From assembly GCF_006439055.1 (NCBI RefSeq), contig NZ_RCZC01000001.1, positions 496,001 through 560,000 of the forward strand: a DNA stretch of 64,000 nt, read 5' to 3'. The notes below the pieces were generated by a model. That model had not been told where the DNA came from. It made no database searches and saw nothing but the letters and a program-made list of their open reading frames with translations. Shown piece by piece: positions 16,096 through 24,120 of the stretch. The stretch comes from Sphingomonas glacialis (lineage in GTDB: Bacteria > Pseudomonadota > Alphaproteobacteria > Sphingomonadales > Sphingomonadaceae). Each line of letters begins with the position of its first letter. Positions within the stretch are counted from its first letter, which is position 1. Made by a program: the position numbers and the translations under genes.

Positions 16096-17114
16096 GCCTT
16101 TGCGCCGATCTTCGGCGCGCCGACGACGCTCTCGGGCAGATCCTTGCCGAACACGCGCTGGTAATATTCCGCGACCAGGCTGCGCTCGGTCTCATCGCAC
16201 TTGTTGAGGAACGACAGGCGGAACGCGAAGCCGACATCGCCGAAGATCAGCGTGTTCTGCGCCCAGGTGATGACGGTACGCGGGCTCATCACCGTCGAGA
16301 TATCGCCGTTGATGAAGCCACGCCGCGTCAGGTCCGCCACGCGCACCATGTTCTCGACCTGCTTCTTGCCCTCGGGTTGGTCATACTCGCCCGACTTGGC
16401 GAGCACGATCCGCGCCTCGACCGCCGCCGGCAGATAGTTGAGCGTGACGACGATGTTCCAGCGGTCCATCTGGCCCTGGTTGATCTGCTGCGTGCCGTGA
16501 TACAGGCCCGACGTATCGCCCAGGCCCACCGTATTGGCGGTCGCGAACAGGCGGAAGAACGGGTTCGGGCGGATCACGCGGTTCTGGTCGAGCAGCGTCA
16601 GCTTGCCCTCGGTCTCGAGCACGCGCTGGATCACGAACATCACGTCGGGGCGGCCCGCGTCATATTCGTCGAACACGAGCGCGGTCGGCGTCTGCAGCGC
16701 CCAGGGCAGCAGCCCCTCGCGGAATTCGGTGACCTGCTGGCCGTCCTTCAAGACGATCGCATCGCGCCCGACCAGGTCGATGCGGCTGATATGCGCATCG
16801 AGGTTGATGCGGATGCACGGCCAGTTGAGCCGCGCCGCGATCTGCTCGATATGCGTCGACTTGCCGGTGCCATGATAGCCCTGCACCATCACGCGGCGGT
16901 TGAACGCAAACCCTGCGCAGATCGCCAGCGTCGTGTCCTGGTCGAACACATAGGCCGGATCGAGATCGGGCACGCGCTCGTCGGCTTCGCTGAACGCCGG
17001 GACTTCCATGTCCGAATCGATGCCGAACAGGTCGCGCACCTTCTTCATCTGGTCGGGCGCGTCGAGGATCGTCGTCTCGCGGCTGTCGGGCTGGGTGTTG
17101 GGAATCTCGGTCAT
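16092..17114 (-). CDS. cobS: Cobaltochelatase CobS subunit (AAA+ ATPase)
   Basis: This 340-aa MoxR/CobS-type AAA+ ATPase, with CobN and CobT, inserts cobalt into hydrogenobyrinic acid a,c-diamide in aerobic cobalamin synthesis. Visible features are an N-terminal CobS segment ([20 protein letters not shown]), Walker [13 protein letters not shown], Walker [21 protein letters not shown], sensor [20 protein letters not shown], and the C-terminal arginine-finger region. CobT, often next to cobS, is not adjacent here and must lie elsewhere. In Sphingomonadales this CobS/CobT pair is sometimes kept without a full corrin pathway. Confidence 0.93.
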   Translation of the reverse strand: MTEIPNTQPDSRETTILDAPDQMKKVRDLFGIDSDMEVPAFSEADERVPDLDPAYVFDQDTTLAICAGFAFNRRVMVQGYHGTGKSTHIEQIAARLNWPCIRINLDAHISRIDLVGRDAIVLKDGQQVTEFREGLLPWALQTPTALVFDEYDAGRPDVMFVIQRVLETEGKLTLLDQNRVIRPNPFFRLFATANTVGLGDTSGLYHGTQQINQGQMDRWNIVVTLNYLPAAVEARIVLAKSGEYDQPEGKKQVENMVRVADLTRRGFINGDISTVMSPRTVITWAQNTLIFGDVGFAFRLSFLNKCDETERSLVAEYYQRVFGKDLPESVVGAPKIGAKA

Positions 17115-17146
17115 GCAGCAGCCTTAGGCCAAGGTTGGGCGCGGAC

Positions 17147-17839
17147 TCAAGAAGCGAGCTTGGGCGGCAGCGGAAACAGCGTGACGAATTGTTCGGCGAG
17201 CGCACGATCCCCCGTCACGCCGAGCACGCCTGCCGCCTCGGCATCGGCAATCGGCCGGCCGCCATAGACGATGGCAGCGAGCGTCGGCGGGTCGGTCTCG
17301 AACACCACCGCCCCTTCGGGCTCGCCGCGCCGAATCGCGATTCCGGTCGCATCGACCGTCGCGACGAACGTCTCGGCGCCGAAGCGGAAGCCGACGCTTG
17401 CATCGAACGCGCCGCTCCGGCTGCGGTCGATCATCGTGCGGAACGACAGCATTGCCGAGGCCGGGCTGAACGGCAGAGTCGGGTCATGCAGCACCGATTG
17501 CACCGCCCAGCGCCCGAGTTCCTGGATCGCCACCTCGGCCGAATAGCCCCACGGCGTCAGCTCATAGACCTGCACCGACGCCGGCGGCGGCAGCGTGCGC
17601 CGCTGCAGGATGCCGACGCGCGCCATGCTCTCGAGCCGCTGCGTCAGCACATTGGCGCTGATCCCGGTGAGTCCCGCGCGCAGTTCGCCGAAGCGGCGCG
17701 GCCCGAACATCAGCTCGCGCACGATCAGCAGCGACCAGCGTTCGCCCACCAGCTCCATCGCCAGCGCGGTACCGCAGGCATCGTCATACCAACGCTTTGC
17801 CGCACCCGCGCCACTCGCAGTAACTTTAGATAACTTCAT
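17147..17839 (-). CDS. HxlR-family winged-helix regulator with extra C-terminal domain
   Basis: This is a 230-aa protein. Residues about 15-110 form an HxlR helix-turn-helix (ALAMELVGERWSLLIVRELM; FGELRAGLTGISANVLTQRL; LPPPASVQVYELTPWG). The C-terminal half (about 125-230) looks like an SCP2-type lipid-binding fold, seen in a subset of HxlR regulators. It is divergent from the VOC-fold gene at 17914 with 74 bp between, so it probably controls that gene and itself. No ligand-binding cysteine typical of HypR/YodB is obvious apart from Cys22. Confidence 0.85.
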   Translation of the reverse strand: MKLSKVTASGAGAAKRWYDDACGTALAMELVGERWSLLIVRELMFGPRRFGELRAGLTGISANVLTQRLESMARVGILQRRTLPPPASVQVYELTPWGYSAEVAIQELGRWAVQSVLHDPTLPFSPASAMLSFRTMIDRSRSGAFDASVGFRFGAETFVATVDATGIAIRRGEPEGAVVFETDPPTLAAIVYGGRPIADAEAAGVLGVTGDRALAEQFVTLFPLPPKLAS

Positions 17840-17913
17840 CGTTGCTTTTTATAACCAGAAAGCGCACCCCTGCCTATGTCGATTCGCACAATCGCACCTG
17901 CAGGAGTCACACG

Positions 17914-18345
17914 ATGCCCCGCATGATCTTCATCAACCTTCCCGTGTCCGATGTCGCGGCCTCGACCGCCTTTTACGAGGCGATCGGCTTCGTGAAGAAC
18001 CCGGCGTTCAGCAACGACCAGGGTGCCTGCCTCGTCTGGTCCGACTCGATCTATGTCATGGTCGCGGCGAAGGCGTTCTACGCCACGCTGACCCCCAAGC
18101 CGATCGCCGACACGCAGGCGACGAGCGGCGCGCTGTTCGCCTTGGCGTTCGACAGCCGCGGCGAGGTCGATGCGATCGCCGAGGCGGCGGTCGCCGCGGG
18201 CGGTCGCGAGGCGCATGGGCCAGAGGACGAAGGCTTCATGTACAGCCGCGCCTTCTGGGATCTCGACGGCCATGGCTTCGGCCCGTTCTGGATGGACCCT
18301 GCCGCGGTGGAAGACGGGCCGCCGGCCACCGCCGAGGCCGCCTGA
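17914..18345 (+). CDS. VOC-family (glyoxalase-like) protein
   Basis: This 143-aa single glyoxalase/bleomycin-resistance fold protein begins MPRMIFINLPVSDVAASTAF and ends with the conserved DLDGHGFGPFWMDP. It resembles the PhnB/'lactoylglutathione lyase-like' clade whose substrates are unknown. ATG 17914 is preceded by AGGAG with 7-nt spacing; an in-frame ATG at 17842 would overlap the divergent promoter and is rejected. It is followed 58 bp later by a two-domain VOC protein, probably in the same transcript, and is divergent from the HxlR regulator. Confidence 0.88.
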   Translation: MPRMIFINLPVSDVAASTAFYEAIGFVKNPAFSNDQGACLVWSDSIYVMVAAKAFYATLTPKPIADTQATSGALFALAFDSRGEVDAIAEAAVAAGGREAHGPEDEGFMYSRAFWDLDGHGFGPFWMDPAAVEDGPPATAEAA

Positions 18346-18403
18346 TCCATCGCGGGATCGCCCCCGCGCTCGCGCTGACCGCCTGATCGACAGGAGACGG
18401 ACG

Positions 18404-19204
18404 ATGACCAACCCGCACGGCACGCCGATCTGGTACGAACTCGTCAGCGCCGATCCGCCTGCCTCCAAAGCCTTTTACGATCATGTCATCGGCTGGACGA
18501 TCGGCGAGCCCATGCCCGAGATGGACTATCGCATGATCGAAACCGGCAATGGGGGAATCGGGGGCGCAATCGGGGGCGCGGTCGGCGGGGTGATGCGGCT
18601 GAGCCCCGAGATGCAGGCGGGCGGCGCGAAACCCGGCTGGCTGTTCTATATCGGCGTCGATGACGTCGATGCGACCGCCGCGGCGATCACGGCCGCGGGC
18701 GGCGCGGTGCATATGGGCCCGTGGAGCATGCCGGGCGTCGGCTGCATGGCGGTGGTCGCCGATCCGCAGGGCATCCCGTTCTACATCATGCGCGGCAACA
18801 GCGACGCGGACAGCACCGCCTATGACCGCACCGGCATGGGCAAATGCAATTGGAACGAGCTGATCACCCCCGATCAGGACGCCGGCGACGCCTTCTACCG
18901 CGCGGTGTTCGGCTGGTCCTATCCCGACGTCATGCCGATGGGACCGCTGGGCGAATACCGCTTCTTCGCGGTCGGCGACACGACGATCGGCGCGACGATG
19001 CGGCATGACGGCGCGGAGCCGGCGCCCGGCTGGCGCTTCTATTTCCGCGCGCCCGACATCGTCGCCGCCGCGGCCAAAGTGGCCGAGGCCGGCGGCAGCG
19101 TGCTCTATGGTCCGGCCGAAGTGCCGGGCGGCGACCGCATCATCGTCGCAAGCGATCCGCACGGATTGGTGTTCGGCGTGGTCGCTTCGGGGGCGGGAGC
19201 CTGA
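18404..19204 (+). CDS. Two-domain VOC-family protein
   Basis: This 266-aa protein is made of two tandem VOC modules. The first, about residues 5-125, starts GTPIWYELVSADPPASKAFY and ends MAVVADPQGIPFYIMRG. The second, about 140-260, starts NWNELITPDQDAGDAFYRAV and ends RIIVASDPHGLVFGVVAS. This layout matches the CFP32/hydroxylase-type group (CFP-30B-like). A glycine-rich stretch in module 1 (GNGGIGGAIGGAVGG) is unusual. ATG 18404 is preceded by CAGGAGACGG; the longer frame upstream overlaps the first VOC gene and is not used. Substrate unknown. Confidence 0.88.
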   Translation: MTNPHGTPIWYELVSADPPASKAFYDHVIGWTIGEPMPEMDYRMIETGNGGIGGAIGGAVGGVMRLSPEMQAGGAKPGWLFYIGVDDVDATAAAITAAGGAVHMGPWSMPGVGCMAVVADPQGIPFYIMRGNSDADSTAYDRTGMGKCNWNELITPDQDAGDAFYRAVFGWSYPDVMPMGPLGEYRFFAVGDTTIGATMRHDGAEPAPGWRFYFRAPDIVAAAAKVAEAGGSVLYGPAEVPGGDRIIVASDPHGLVFGVVASGAGA

Positions 19205-19360
19205 CCTAACCCCCTCGCATCCACCTAGAGAAATGCGGATGTCCGCGCCCCCGGCGCCAGCCATCACTGGAGCGCCGCGACCAAGGCGATGGGGTTCGCG
19301 GAAGGCTGCGGTAGGATGGCAAAGCGGATCGCCTACTCAAATCCTCCCCCGCGCAGCGGG

Positions 19361-19424
19361 AGTGTGGGGTTGGATTGCCCCCGGCAATCCAAGATCATGC
19401 CGGGGGCATGATCGACCCCACACT
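19361..19424 (+). repeat. Three-way-junction (cloverleaf) repeat, copy 1
   Basis: The outer stem AGTGTGGGGT (19361-19370) pairs with ACCCCACACT (19415-19424). Inside are two 9-bp hairpins: TGGATTGCC-CCC-GGCAATCCA (19371-19391) and GATCATGCC-GGG-GGCATGATC (19393-19413). All three stems are perfect. A second element with the same geometry but other stem sequences lies at 26046-26109. Confidence 0.85.
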
Positions 19425-19442
19425 GGGGACCGCCAGCCTTCT

Positions 19443-19822
19443 TCAGGCTGGTGGTGGAGGGGGGAAGCGCGTGCCGACCTCGCAAAGGATGTGCCGCACA
19501 ACCCCGTCGAGATCACGCAGCACGTCCGCGGCCTGCAGGCGCAGCATTGCGACCCCGCGCTGCTCCAGCCAAGCATCGCGCGCGCGCCATCGCGCGCTGG
19601 CCGATCCCCGCGCGAGTGTGCCTCGCCATCCACCTCGATCGCGAGGCGCGCGGGCGCACAGTAGAAATCCAGCACATAGTCCCCCGCCGGGGCTTGGCGA
19701 CGGAAACGGTGCCCGTCCGGCCGGGTGCGGAGGACTTGCCACAACAGCACCTCGGGCAGCGACATCTCGCGCCGCAACCGCTTCGCACTAACGCGGGCGC
19801 GGCGGGTGCCCTTCACCTCCAC
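19443..19822 (-). pseudogene. DUF559 (VSR-like endonuclease fold) gene with a frameshift
   Basis: The N-terminal part (from GTG 19822) has the DUF559 signature MSLPEVLLWQVLRTRPDGHR, FRRQAPAGDYVLDFYCAPAR and LAIEVDGEAHSRGDRPARD, i.e. the restriction-endonuclease-like fold related to very-short-patch-repair nucleases. The expected continuation (RDAWLEQRGVAMLRLQAADV, then LRDLDGVVRHIL) is present but in another frame. The break falls in the alternating run CGCGCGCGCGC at 19576-19586, where removal of two bases restores one frame of about 125 residues ending in the flanking repeat (PPPPPA, stop at 19443). Either a slippage mutation, programmed phase variation or a sequencing error could explain this. 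It lies inside an inverted-repeat element. Confidence 0.7.
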
Positions 19823-19911
19823 CGTCCGCCCCCCTCCACCATTCGCTGAACGCTCATGGTCCCCCTCCCCCGCTTCGCGAGGGAGGAATTTATCGTATCA
19901 AACCAACCTCA

Positions 19912-20532
19912 TCAAGCGAAGGCCGGCGCGCCCTTCAGCTGCGTGTACGCCGCGATCACCTCCTGCAGCTTGCTCTCGAAGCTGCGGTCGCCGCCGTTGC
20001 GATCGGGATGATATTTCCGCACCAGTTCGGCATATTTTTCGCGCAATCCCCGCCGGTCGACATCCGCCGCCAGCCCCAGCACCTTCAACGAGCGCCGGTC
20101 GACCTCCGACAGCGGTCGCCCATCCTTGCGCGCGGGCTCCGCCGCACGCCGGAAGCGCGCGCCGATCGCGTCGAGCGGATCGCTGAAATCGCCCCATTTC
20201 GGCGGCACGTCGGCGCCCGAATGCGCAAAGGCACGCGTCTCGCGCTCCCATCCCGCGAACGGGCGCTGCTGCTGATGGATTTCCTCGGCGCTCATGCCGG
20301 TGAAGAAATTGTAGCGCGCGTTGAACGCGCGGACATGGTCGAGGCAGAACCAGCGATACGGCCGCGGCCCGTCGCCGCCGAAGCGCGGCGCATCGCCCGC
20401 CGGCGCGCGGAATTCGCCCGCCAGTTCGCAGCCCGGTTCCTCGCACACGCGCCCGCTGCCCTCGACCCGGCCATGGAAGCGCGGGGCGGGACGCTCTCGC
20501 GCGCCATCTTTCTTGTCGTCCTCGCGCGCCAC
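19912..20532 (-). CDS. C-terminal J-domain (DnaJ-like) protein
   Basis: This 206-aa cytosolic protein has a J domain at its C-terminus (about 147-206). The segments LKVLGLAADVDRRGLREKYA, then VRKYHPDRNGGDRSFESKLQ, contain the HPD tripeptide needed to stimulate Hsp70/DnaK ATPase. The N-terminal part has paired Cys/His residues (CEEPGCELAGEF ... WFCLDHVRAFNARYNFF) that could hold a metal. This arrangement is common in alphaproteobacterial 'DnaJ domain' proteins encoded next to bolA. It is divergent from bolA (39 bp between starts). Confidence 0.9.
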   Translation of the reverse strand: MAREDDKKDGARERPAPRFHGRVEGSGRVCEEPGCELAGEFRAPAGDAPRFGGDGPRPYRWFCLDHVRAFNARYNFFTGMSAEEIHQQQRPFAGWERETRAFAHSGADVPPKWGDFSDPLDAIGARFRRAAEPARKDGRPLSEVDRRSLKVLGLAADVDRRGLREKYAELVRKYHPDRNGGDRSFESKLQEVIAAYTQLKGAPAFA

Positions 20533-20571
20533 GCGGCTCCCTCAAATGCAAAAGCGGCCTATATAGGCGCG

Positions 20572-20886
20572 ATGACCGACCCTGCCACCGCCCCCGCCCC
20601 GATTCCCGCCTCGATTTCGCGACCGCTCGTCGAGGAGATCCGCGAGCGCCTCGTCGCCGCGCTCGCCCCCACCGCGCTCGAAGTGTCGAACGACAGCGCG
20701 CAGCATGCCGGCCATCTCGGCGACGACGGCACCGGCGAATCGCATTTCAGCGTCGATGTAGCGGCCCCGGTCTTTTCGGGCCTGTCGCGCGTTGCACGAC
20801 AACGATTGGTCAATCAGGCGCTCGCCGATCTGTTGCGCGAGCGGATCCATGCCCTCGCGATCCGTGCACGCGCGCCGGGAGAATGA
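20572..20886 (+). CDS. BolA-family protein
   Basis: This 104-aa protein shows LVEEIRERLVAALAPTALEV, NDSAQHAGH and ESHFSVDVAAPVFSGLSRVA followed by RQRLVNQALADLL, the BolA/IbaG fold with the invariant region around FxGxxxxxRHR (here FSGLSRVARQRLVN). BolA proteins partner with monothiol glutaredoxins in Fe-S handling and stress response. ATG 20572 is chosen; the upstream extension overlaps the divergent J-domain gene. Its TGA overlaps the GST start (ATGA), beginning a four-gene coupled operon. Confidence 0.9.
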   Translation: MTDPATAPAPIPASISRPLVEEIRERLVAALAPTALEVSNDSAQHAGHLGDDGTGESHFSVDVAAPVFSGLSRVARQRLVNQALADLLRERIHALAIRARAPGE

Positions 20887-21599
20887 CGATGCGCTACGGT
20901 CTCTGGTATTGGCCCGAAATCCAGGGCCGCGGCGAATTCATCCGCCTCCCGCTCGAGGCCGCCGGGATCGCCTATGTCGAATGCGGGCGCGTCGAGGGCG
21001 CCGACGCGCTGATCGCCAACATGGCGCAGCATGCCGACGCGCACGGGCCGTTCGCGCCGCCCTATCTCGAGATGGACGGCATGGTGATCGCGCAGGTCGC
21101 CAACATCCTGCAATTCCTCGGCGACCATCACCAGGTCGGCGCGACCAGCATCGCCGACCGGCTGTGGCTCAACCAGCTCCAGCTGACGATCGCCGACATG
21201 GTCACCGAAGTGCACAACGTGCATCACCCGCTCGACGTGTCGCTGACCTATGAAGCGCAGAAGGACGCCGCGCGCAGCGTCGCTAAGGCCTTCCGCGAGC
21301 AGCGCCTGCCCAAGTTCCTCGGCCATTTCGAGCGCGCCGCGCAGGGCGGCATGGGCGAATGGCTGCTCGACCATCACTGGACCTATGTCGATACCTCGCT
21401 GTTCCAGCTGGTCGAAGGGCTACGCTACATGTTCCCCAAGCGTATGGCGGCGATCGAAAGCGACTATCCCGGCGTGATCCGCATCCACGATCTCGTCGCC
21501 GACCTGCCGGGCATCCGCGCCTATCTGAAAAGCGACCGCCGCCTGCCGTTCAACCAGGACGGCATCTTCCGCCACTATCCCGAGCTAGACGCAGCATGA
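20883..21599 (+). CDS. Glutathione S-transferase-like protein
   Basis: This 238-aa protein has a thioredoxin-fold N-terminal domain (MRYGLWYWPEIQGRGEFIRL; GPFAPPYLEMDGMVIAQVAN, where the cis-proline/ligand loop is PPYLEM) and a helical C-terminal domain. The N-terminal WYWPEIQGRGEFIR matches the sigma-class pattern Y-F-x-x-R-G-R-AE. Glutathione-dependent detoxification or ligand binding is likely. It overlaps bolA by four bases and is overlapped by the NUDIX gene (ATGA at 21596-21599). Confidence 0.88.
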   Translation: MTMRYGLWYWPEIQGRGEFIRLPLEAAGIAYVECGRVEGADALIANMAQHADAHGPFAPPYLEMDGMVIAQVANILQFLGDHHQVGATSIADRLWLNQLQLTIADMVTEVHNVHHPLDVSLTYEAQKDAARSVAKAFREQRLPKFLGHFERAAQGGMGEWLLDHHWTYVDTSLFQLVEGLRYMFPKRMAAIESDYPGVIRIHDLVADLPGIRAYLKSDRRLPFNQDGIFRHYPELDAA

Positions 21600-22039
21600 C
21601 GCGAAAACTGCGCCCCGCGGCGCGCATCCTGCTGCTCGATGAGGCCGACCGCGTATTGCTGTTCCGCTTCGATCCCGACGATCGCCCGCCCTTCTGGTGC
21701 ACCCCGGGCGGCGCGGTCGATCCGGGCGAAAGCTATCCGGAGGCCGCGCGCCGCGAGTTGCGCGAAGAAACCGGGCTCGATCTCGATTGCGGTCCCGAGG
21801 TGCTGCAACGCCATGCCGAGTTCATCACGATCGAAGGCGTGCCGGTCAGCGCCGACGAGCGCTATTTCCTCGTCCGCGCGCCCCATGATGCAGTCGACAC
21901 CGCCGGCCATACCGAGCTCGAGCAGCGCGTGATGACGCGTTTCCACTGGTTCACGCGCGCCGATCTCGCCGCCGCCACCGAACCCTATTTTCCCGAGGAT
22001 CTCCCCGCGATCCTCGACGCCCTGGAGCGCCCGCAATGA
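21596..22039 (+). CDS. NUDIX hydrolase
   Basis: This 147-aa protein has a complete NUDIX box beginning GGAVDPGESYPEAARRELRE and continuing ETGLDL (GX5EX7REUXEEXGU), binding Mg2+ to cleave nucleoside-diphosphate-linked compounds. The N-terminus ARILLLDEADRVLLFRFDP is the typical first strand. ATG 21596 overlaps the GST stop by four bases. Exact substrate is not predictable. Its own stop overlaps the pirin start. Confidence 0.92.
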   Translation: MTRKLRPAARILLLDEADRVLLFRFDPDDRPPFWCTPGGAVDPGESYPEAARRELREETGLDLDCGPEVLQRHAEFITIEGVPVSADERYFLVRAPHDAVDTAGHTELEQRVMTRFHWFTRADLAAATEPYFPEDLPAILDALERPQ

Positions 22040-22938
22040 CCAACGACGATCTCATCCTGCAGACGATCACCCCGGTGACGCACGACCTCGGCGGCTTCAA
22101 GGTCCACCGGACGCTGCCGTCGCGGCCGCGCACGATGGTCGGGCCGTTCATCTTCTTCGACCAAATGGGCCCGTCGCGGCTCGGCATGGGCGAAGGGATC
22201 GACGTGCGGCCCCACCCGCACATCAACCTGTCGACCGTCACCTATCTGTTCGGCGGCGCGCTCGGCCACCGCGATTCGCTCGGCAGCGACGTCGTGATCG
22301 AGCCCGGCGCGGTCAATCTGATGACCGCAGGCCACGGCATCGTCCATTCCGAACGCACCCCCGACGCTGCGCGCGCCGACGGGCCCGAGCTGTCGGGGAT
22401 CCAGACCTGGCTCGCCATGCCCGAGAAGGACGAGGAAATGGCCCCGGCGTTCGAGCATGTCGCGCGCGCCGATCTGCCGACGGTCGAGGTGTCGAACGCC
22501 CGCGCGCGCGTCGTGATGGGGAGTCTCTGGGGCGCGACCGCGCCGACCACCACCTATGCCAGCACGATCTACGCCGACATCGTCCTCGACGCGGGCGGGT
22601 CGATCCCGATCGACGCCGATGCCGACGAACGCGCGCTCTACATCGCACTCGGCGAAGCGACGCTCGACGGCATGACGCTCGAACCGATGACGCTCTACGT
22701 GCTCAAGCCCGGCACCGCAGCCACGTTGCGCTCGACGACAGGCGCGCGCGCGATGCTGTGCGGCGGCGAGGCGTTCACCACCCCGCGCCACGTGTGGTGG
22801 AACTTCGTCTCGTCGCGCCGCGACCGGATCGACGAAGCCAAGCGCGCCTGGACCGCCGGGGAGTTCCCCAAGGTGCCGGGCGACGACAAGGAATGGATCC
22901 CGATCCCGGCCATTCCCAAGACGGTCAGCTATCCGTAA
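22036..22938 (+). CDS. Pirin-family protein
   Basis: This 300-aa bicupin has the pirin signature: MVGPFIFFDQMGPSRL, then HPHINLSTVTYLFGGALGHR and NLMTAGHGIVHSERTP, which supply the iron-binding His/Glu of the N-terminal cupin. The C-terminal cupin (GEATLDGMTLEPMTLYVLKP) lacks metal ligands, as is usual. Bacterial pirins bind iron and may act as quercetinase or regulatory cofactors. It is the last gene of the bolA-GST-NUDIX-pirin run, and a large palindromic repeat follows immediately. Confidence 0.93.
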   Translation: MTNDDLILQTITPVTHDLGGFKVHRTLPSRPRTMVGPFIFFDQMGPSRLGMGEGIDVRPHPHINLSTVTYLFGGALGHRDSLGSDVVIEPGAVNLMTAGHGIVHSERTPDAARADGPELSGIQTWLAMPEKDEEMAPAFEHVARADLPTVEVSNARARVVMGSLWGATAPTTTYASTIYADIVLDAGGSIPIDADADERALYIALGEATLDGMTLEPMTLYVLKPGTAATLRSTTGARAMLCGGEAFTTPRHVWWNFVSSRRDRIDEAKRAWTAGEFPKVPGDDKEWIPIPAIPKTVSYP

Positions 22939-22943
22939 ATCTT

Positions 22944-23053
22944 CCTCCCCTCCCTGAAAGGGAGGGGATCGAGGGGTGGGTCGGCCCGTTGTCGAACGCC
23001 GCGCCCGCCTCAGGCCGACCCACCCCCAGCCCCTCCCTTCCAGGGAGGGGAGG
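22944..23053 (+). repeat. Palindromic intergenic repeat, copy R1
   Basis: Two hairpins, CCCCTCCCT-GAA-AGGGAGGGG (22947-22967) and CCCCTCCCT-TCC-AGGGAGGGG (23030-23050), flank a 14-bp stem GGGGTGGGTCGGCC (22973-22986) / GGCCGACCCACCCC (23013-23026) with a 26-nt loop. The same units recur at 27421-27576 and, modified, at 25959-26124. The right end lies 13 bp before the next start codon. Confidence 0.9.
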
Positions 23054-23065
23054 ACTGCGGAGACG

Positions 23066-23959
23066 ATGATGCCAGAAGCCTTCACCCTGAACCGAATCGC
23101 CCTTCCGACAGGCGTCGAGCTCGACGTCGCCACCGCCGGCTCGCCCGAGCACCCGCCCGTTCTCCTCCTCCACGGCTTCCCCGAATCGCACCGCACCTGG
23201 CGCCACGTGATCCCGCAGCTCAGCCAGGACCATTTCGTCATCGCCCCCGACCAGCGCGGCTTCGCGCGCTCGTCCAAGCCCGCCGAGATCAGCGACTACA
23301 CCCCCGACAAGATGGTCGCCGACCTGCTCGCGCTCGCCGACCATTTCGGGCTGACCACCTTCACGCTCGTCGGCCACGACTGGGGCGGCGCGATCGCGTG
23401 GATGGCGGCGCTGCAGAACCCCAGCCGCATCACCCGCCTCGTCATCGTCAACGCGCCGCACCCCTTCGTCTTCCAGCGCACCTTGTTCGACGACATGGCA
23501 CAACGCGAGGCGAGCCAGTACATCACCGCCTTCCGCAACCCCGGCTTCGAGACCTATATCGACAGCATCGGGCTCTCGACCTTCTTCGACAATAGCTTCG
23601 CGCGCCACACCGATTTCGCGCGGATCGCTGATGAAAAGCCGGTCTATCTCGACCAATGGAGCCAACCCGGCGCGATGACCGCGATGCTCAACTGGTACCG
23701 CGCGAGCCCGATCCTCGTCCCCGCAATGGACGAAACCCCGCCGCGCCCGGCGTTCCTCGACGGCGCCTTCCCGCCGGTGACGCAGCCGACCTTGGTGGTG
23801 TGGGGCCTCGGCGATTTCGCGCTGCTGCCGAGCCAGCTCGACGGACTCGAGACGCTGGTGCCCGATCTCACGGTGGTGAAGGTCGATGCCGGACATTTCG
23901 TCCCGTGGGAGAACCCCGACGCGGTGGTGGCCGCGATCAAGGAGTGGGAAACCCCCTAA
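23066..23959 (+). CDS. Alpha/beta hydrolase, epoxide hydrolase/haloalkane dehalogenase-like
   Basis: This is a 297-aa protein. The oxyanion motif HGFPE (36-40) and Asp nucleophile 105 in [13 protein letters not shown] are typical of epoxide hydrolases and haloalkane or fluoroacetate dehalogenases. The lid contains NWYRASP, and the catalytic His is in [11 protein letters not shown] near the C-terminus. An Asp rather than Ser nucleophile excludes an ordinary esterase. ATG 23066 (ATG ATG) is preceded by GCGGAG; the frame upstream lies in the repeat and is rejected. The specific reaction among the Asp-type hydrolases is unresolved. Confidence 0.88.
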   Translation: MMPEAFTLNRIALPTGVELDVATAGSPEHPPVLLLHGFPESHRTWRHVIPQLSQDHFVIAPDQRGFARSSKPAEISDYTPDKMVADLLALADHFGLTTFTLVGHDWGGAIAWMAALQNPSRITRLVIVNAPHPFVFQRTLFDDMAQREASQYITAFRNPGFETYIDSIGLSTFFDNSFARHTDFARIADEKPVYLDQWSQPGAMTAMLNWYRASPILVPAMDETPPRPAFLDGAFPPVTQPTLVVWGLGDFALLPSQLDGLETLVPDLTVVKVDAGHFVPWENPDAVVAAIKEWETP

Positions 23960-24114
23960 ATCCTCCCTCGCGCAGCGGGGGAGGGGGACCGCCAGCCTCC
24001 TTCAGGCTGGTGGTGGAGGGGGCGTTCCGCGAGCGTAGCGCTTGTGGCGCCCCCTCCACCACCCGGCTGGAGAAGCCGGGCGGTCCCCCTCCCCCGGTTC
24101 CCGGGGGAGGATTT
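23958..24114 (+). repeat. Large nested palindromic repeat, copy R4
   Basis: The two halves pair over long perfect stems: AAATCCTCCC (23958-23967) with 24105-24114, a 17-bp stem 23977-23993 with 24079-24095, and a 16-bp stem GGTGGTGGAGGGGGCG (24009-24024) with 24048-24063, around a 23-nt loop. Each arm holds its own hairpin (CCAGCCT/AGGCTGG at 23992-24010; CCCGGCT/AGCCGGG at 24062-24080). It begins on the stop codon of the hydrolase gene and ends just after the convergent DUF2332 gene's stop region. It looks like the empty version of the DUF559-containing element. Confidence 0.9.
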
Positions 24115-24120
24115 AAAAGG

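Larger units (their letters stand above)
19339..19891 (-). mobile_element. Inverted-repeat element enclosing a DUF559 gene
   Basis: The outer ends AAATCCTCCC (19339-19348) and GGGAGGAATTT (19881-19891) are inverted, with one extra A on the right. The inner ends GGTGGAGGGGGG (within 19450-19464) and CCCCCCTCCACC (19829-19840) are exact inverted repeats bracketing the coding part. The same end modules occur, without any gene, in the palindrome at 23958-24114. The left arm also carries a three-way-junction insert (19361-19424) and a hairpin around 19432-19450. No transposase is seen; whether the unit moves is inference. Confidence 0.55.
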
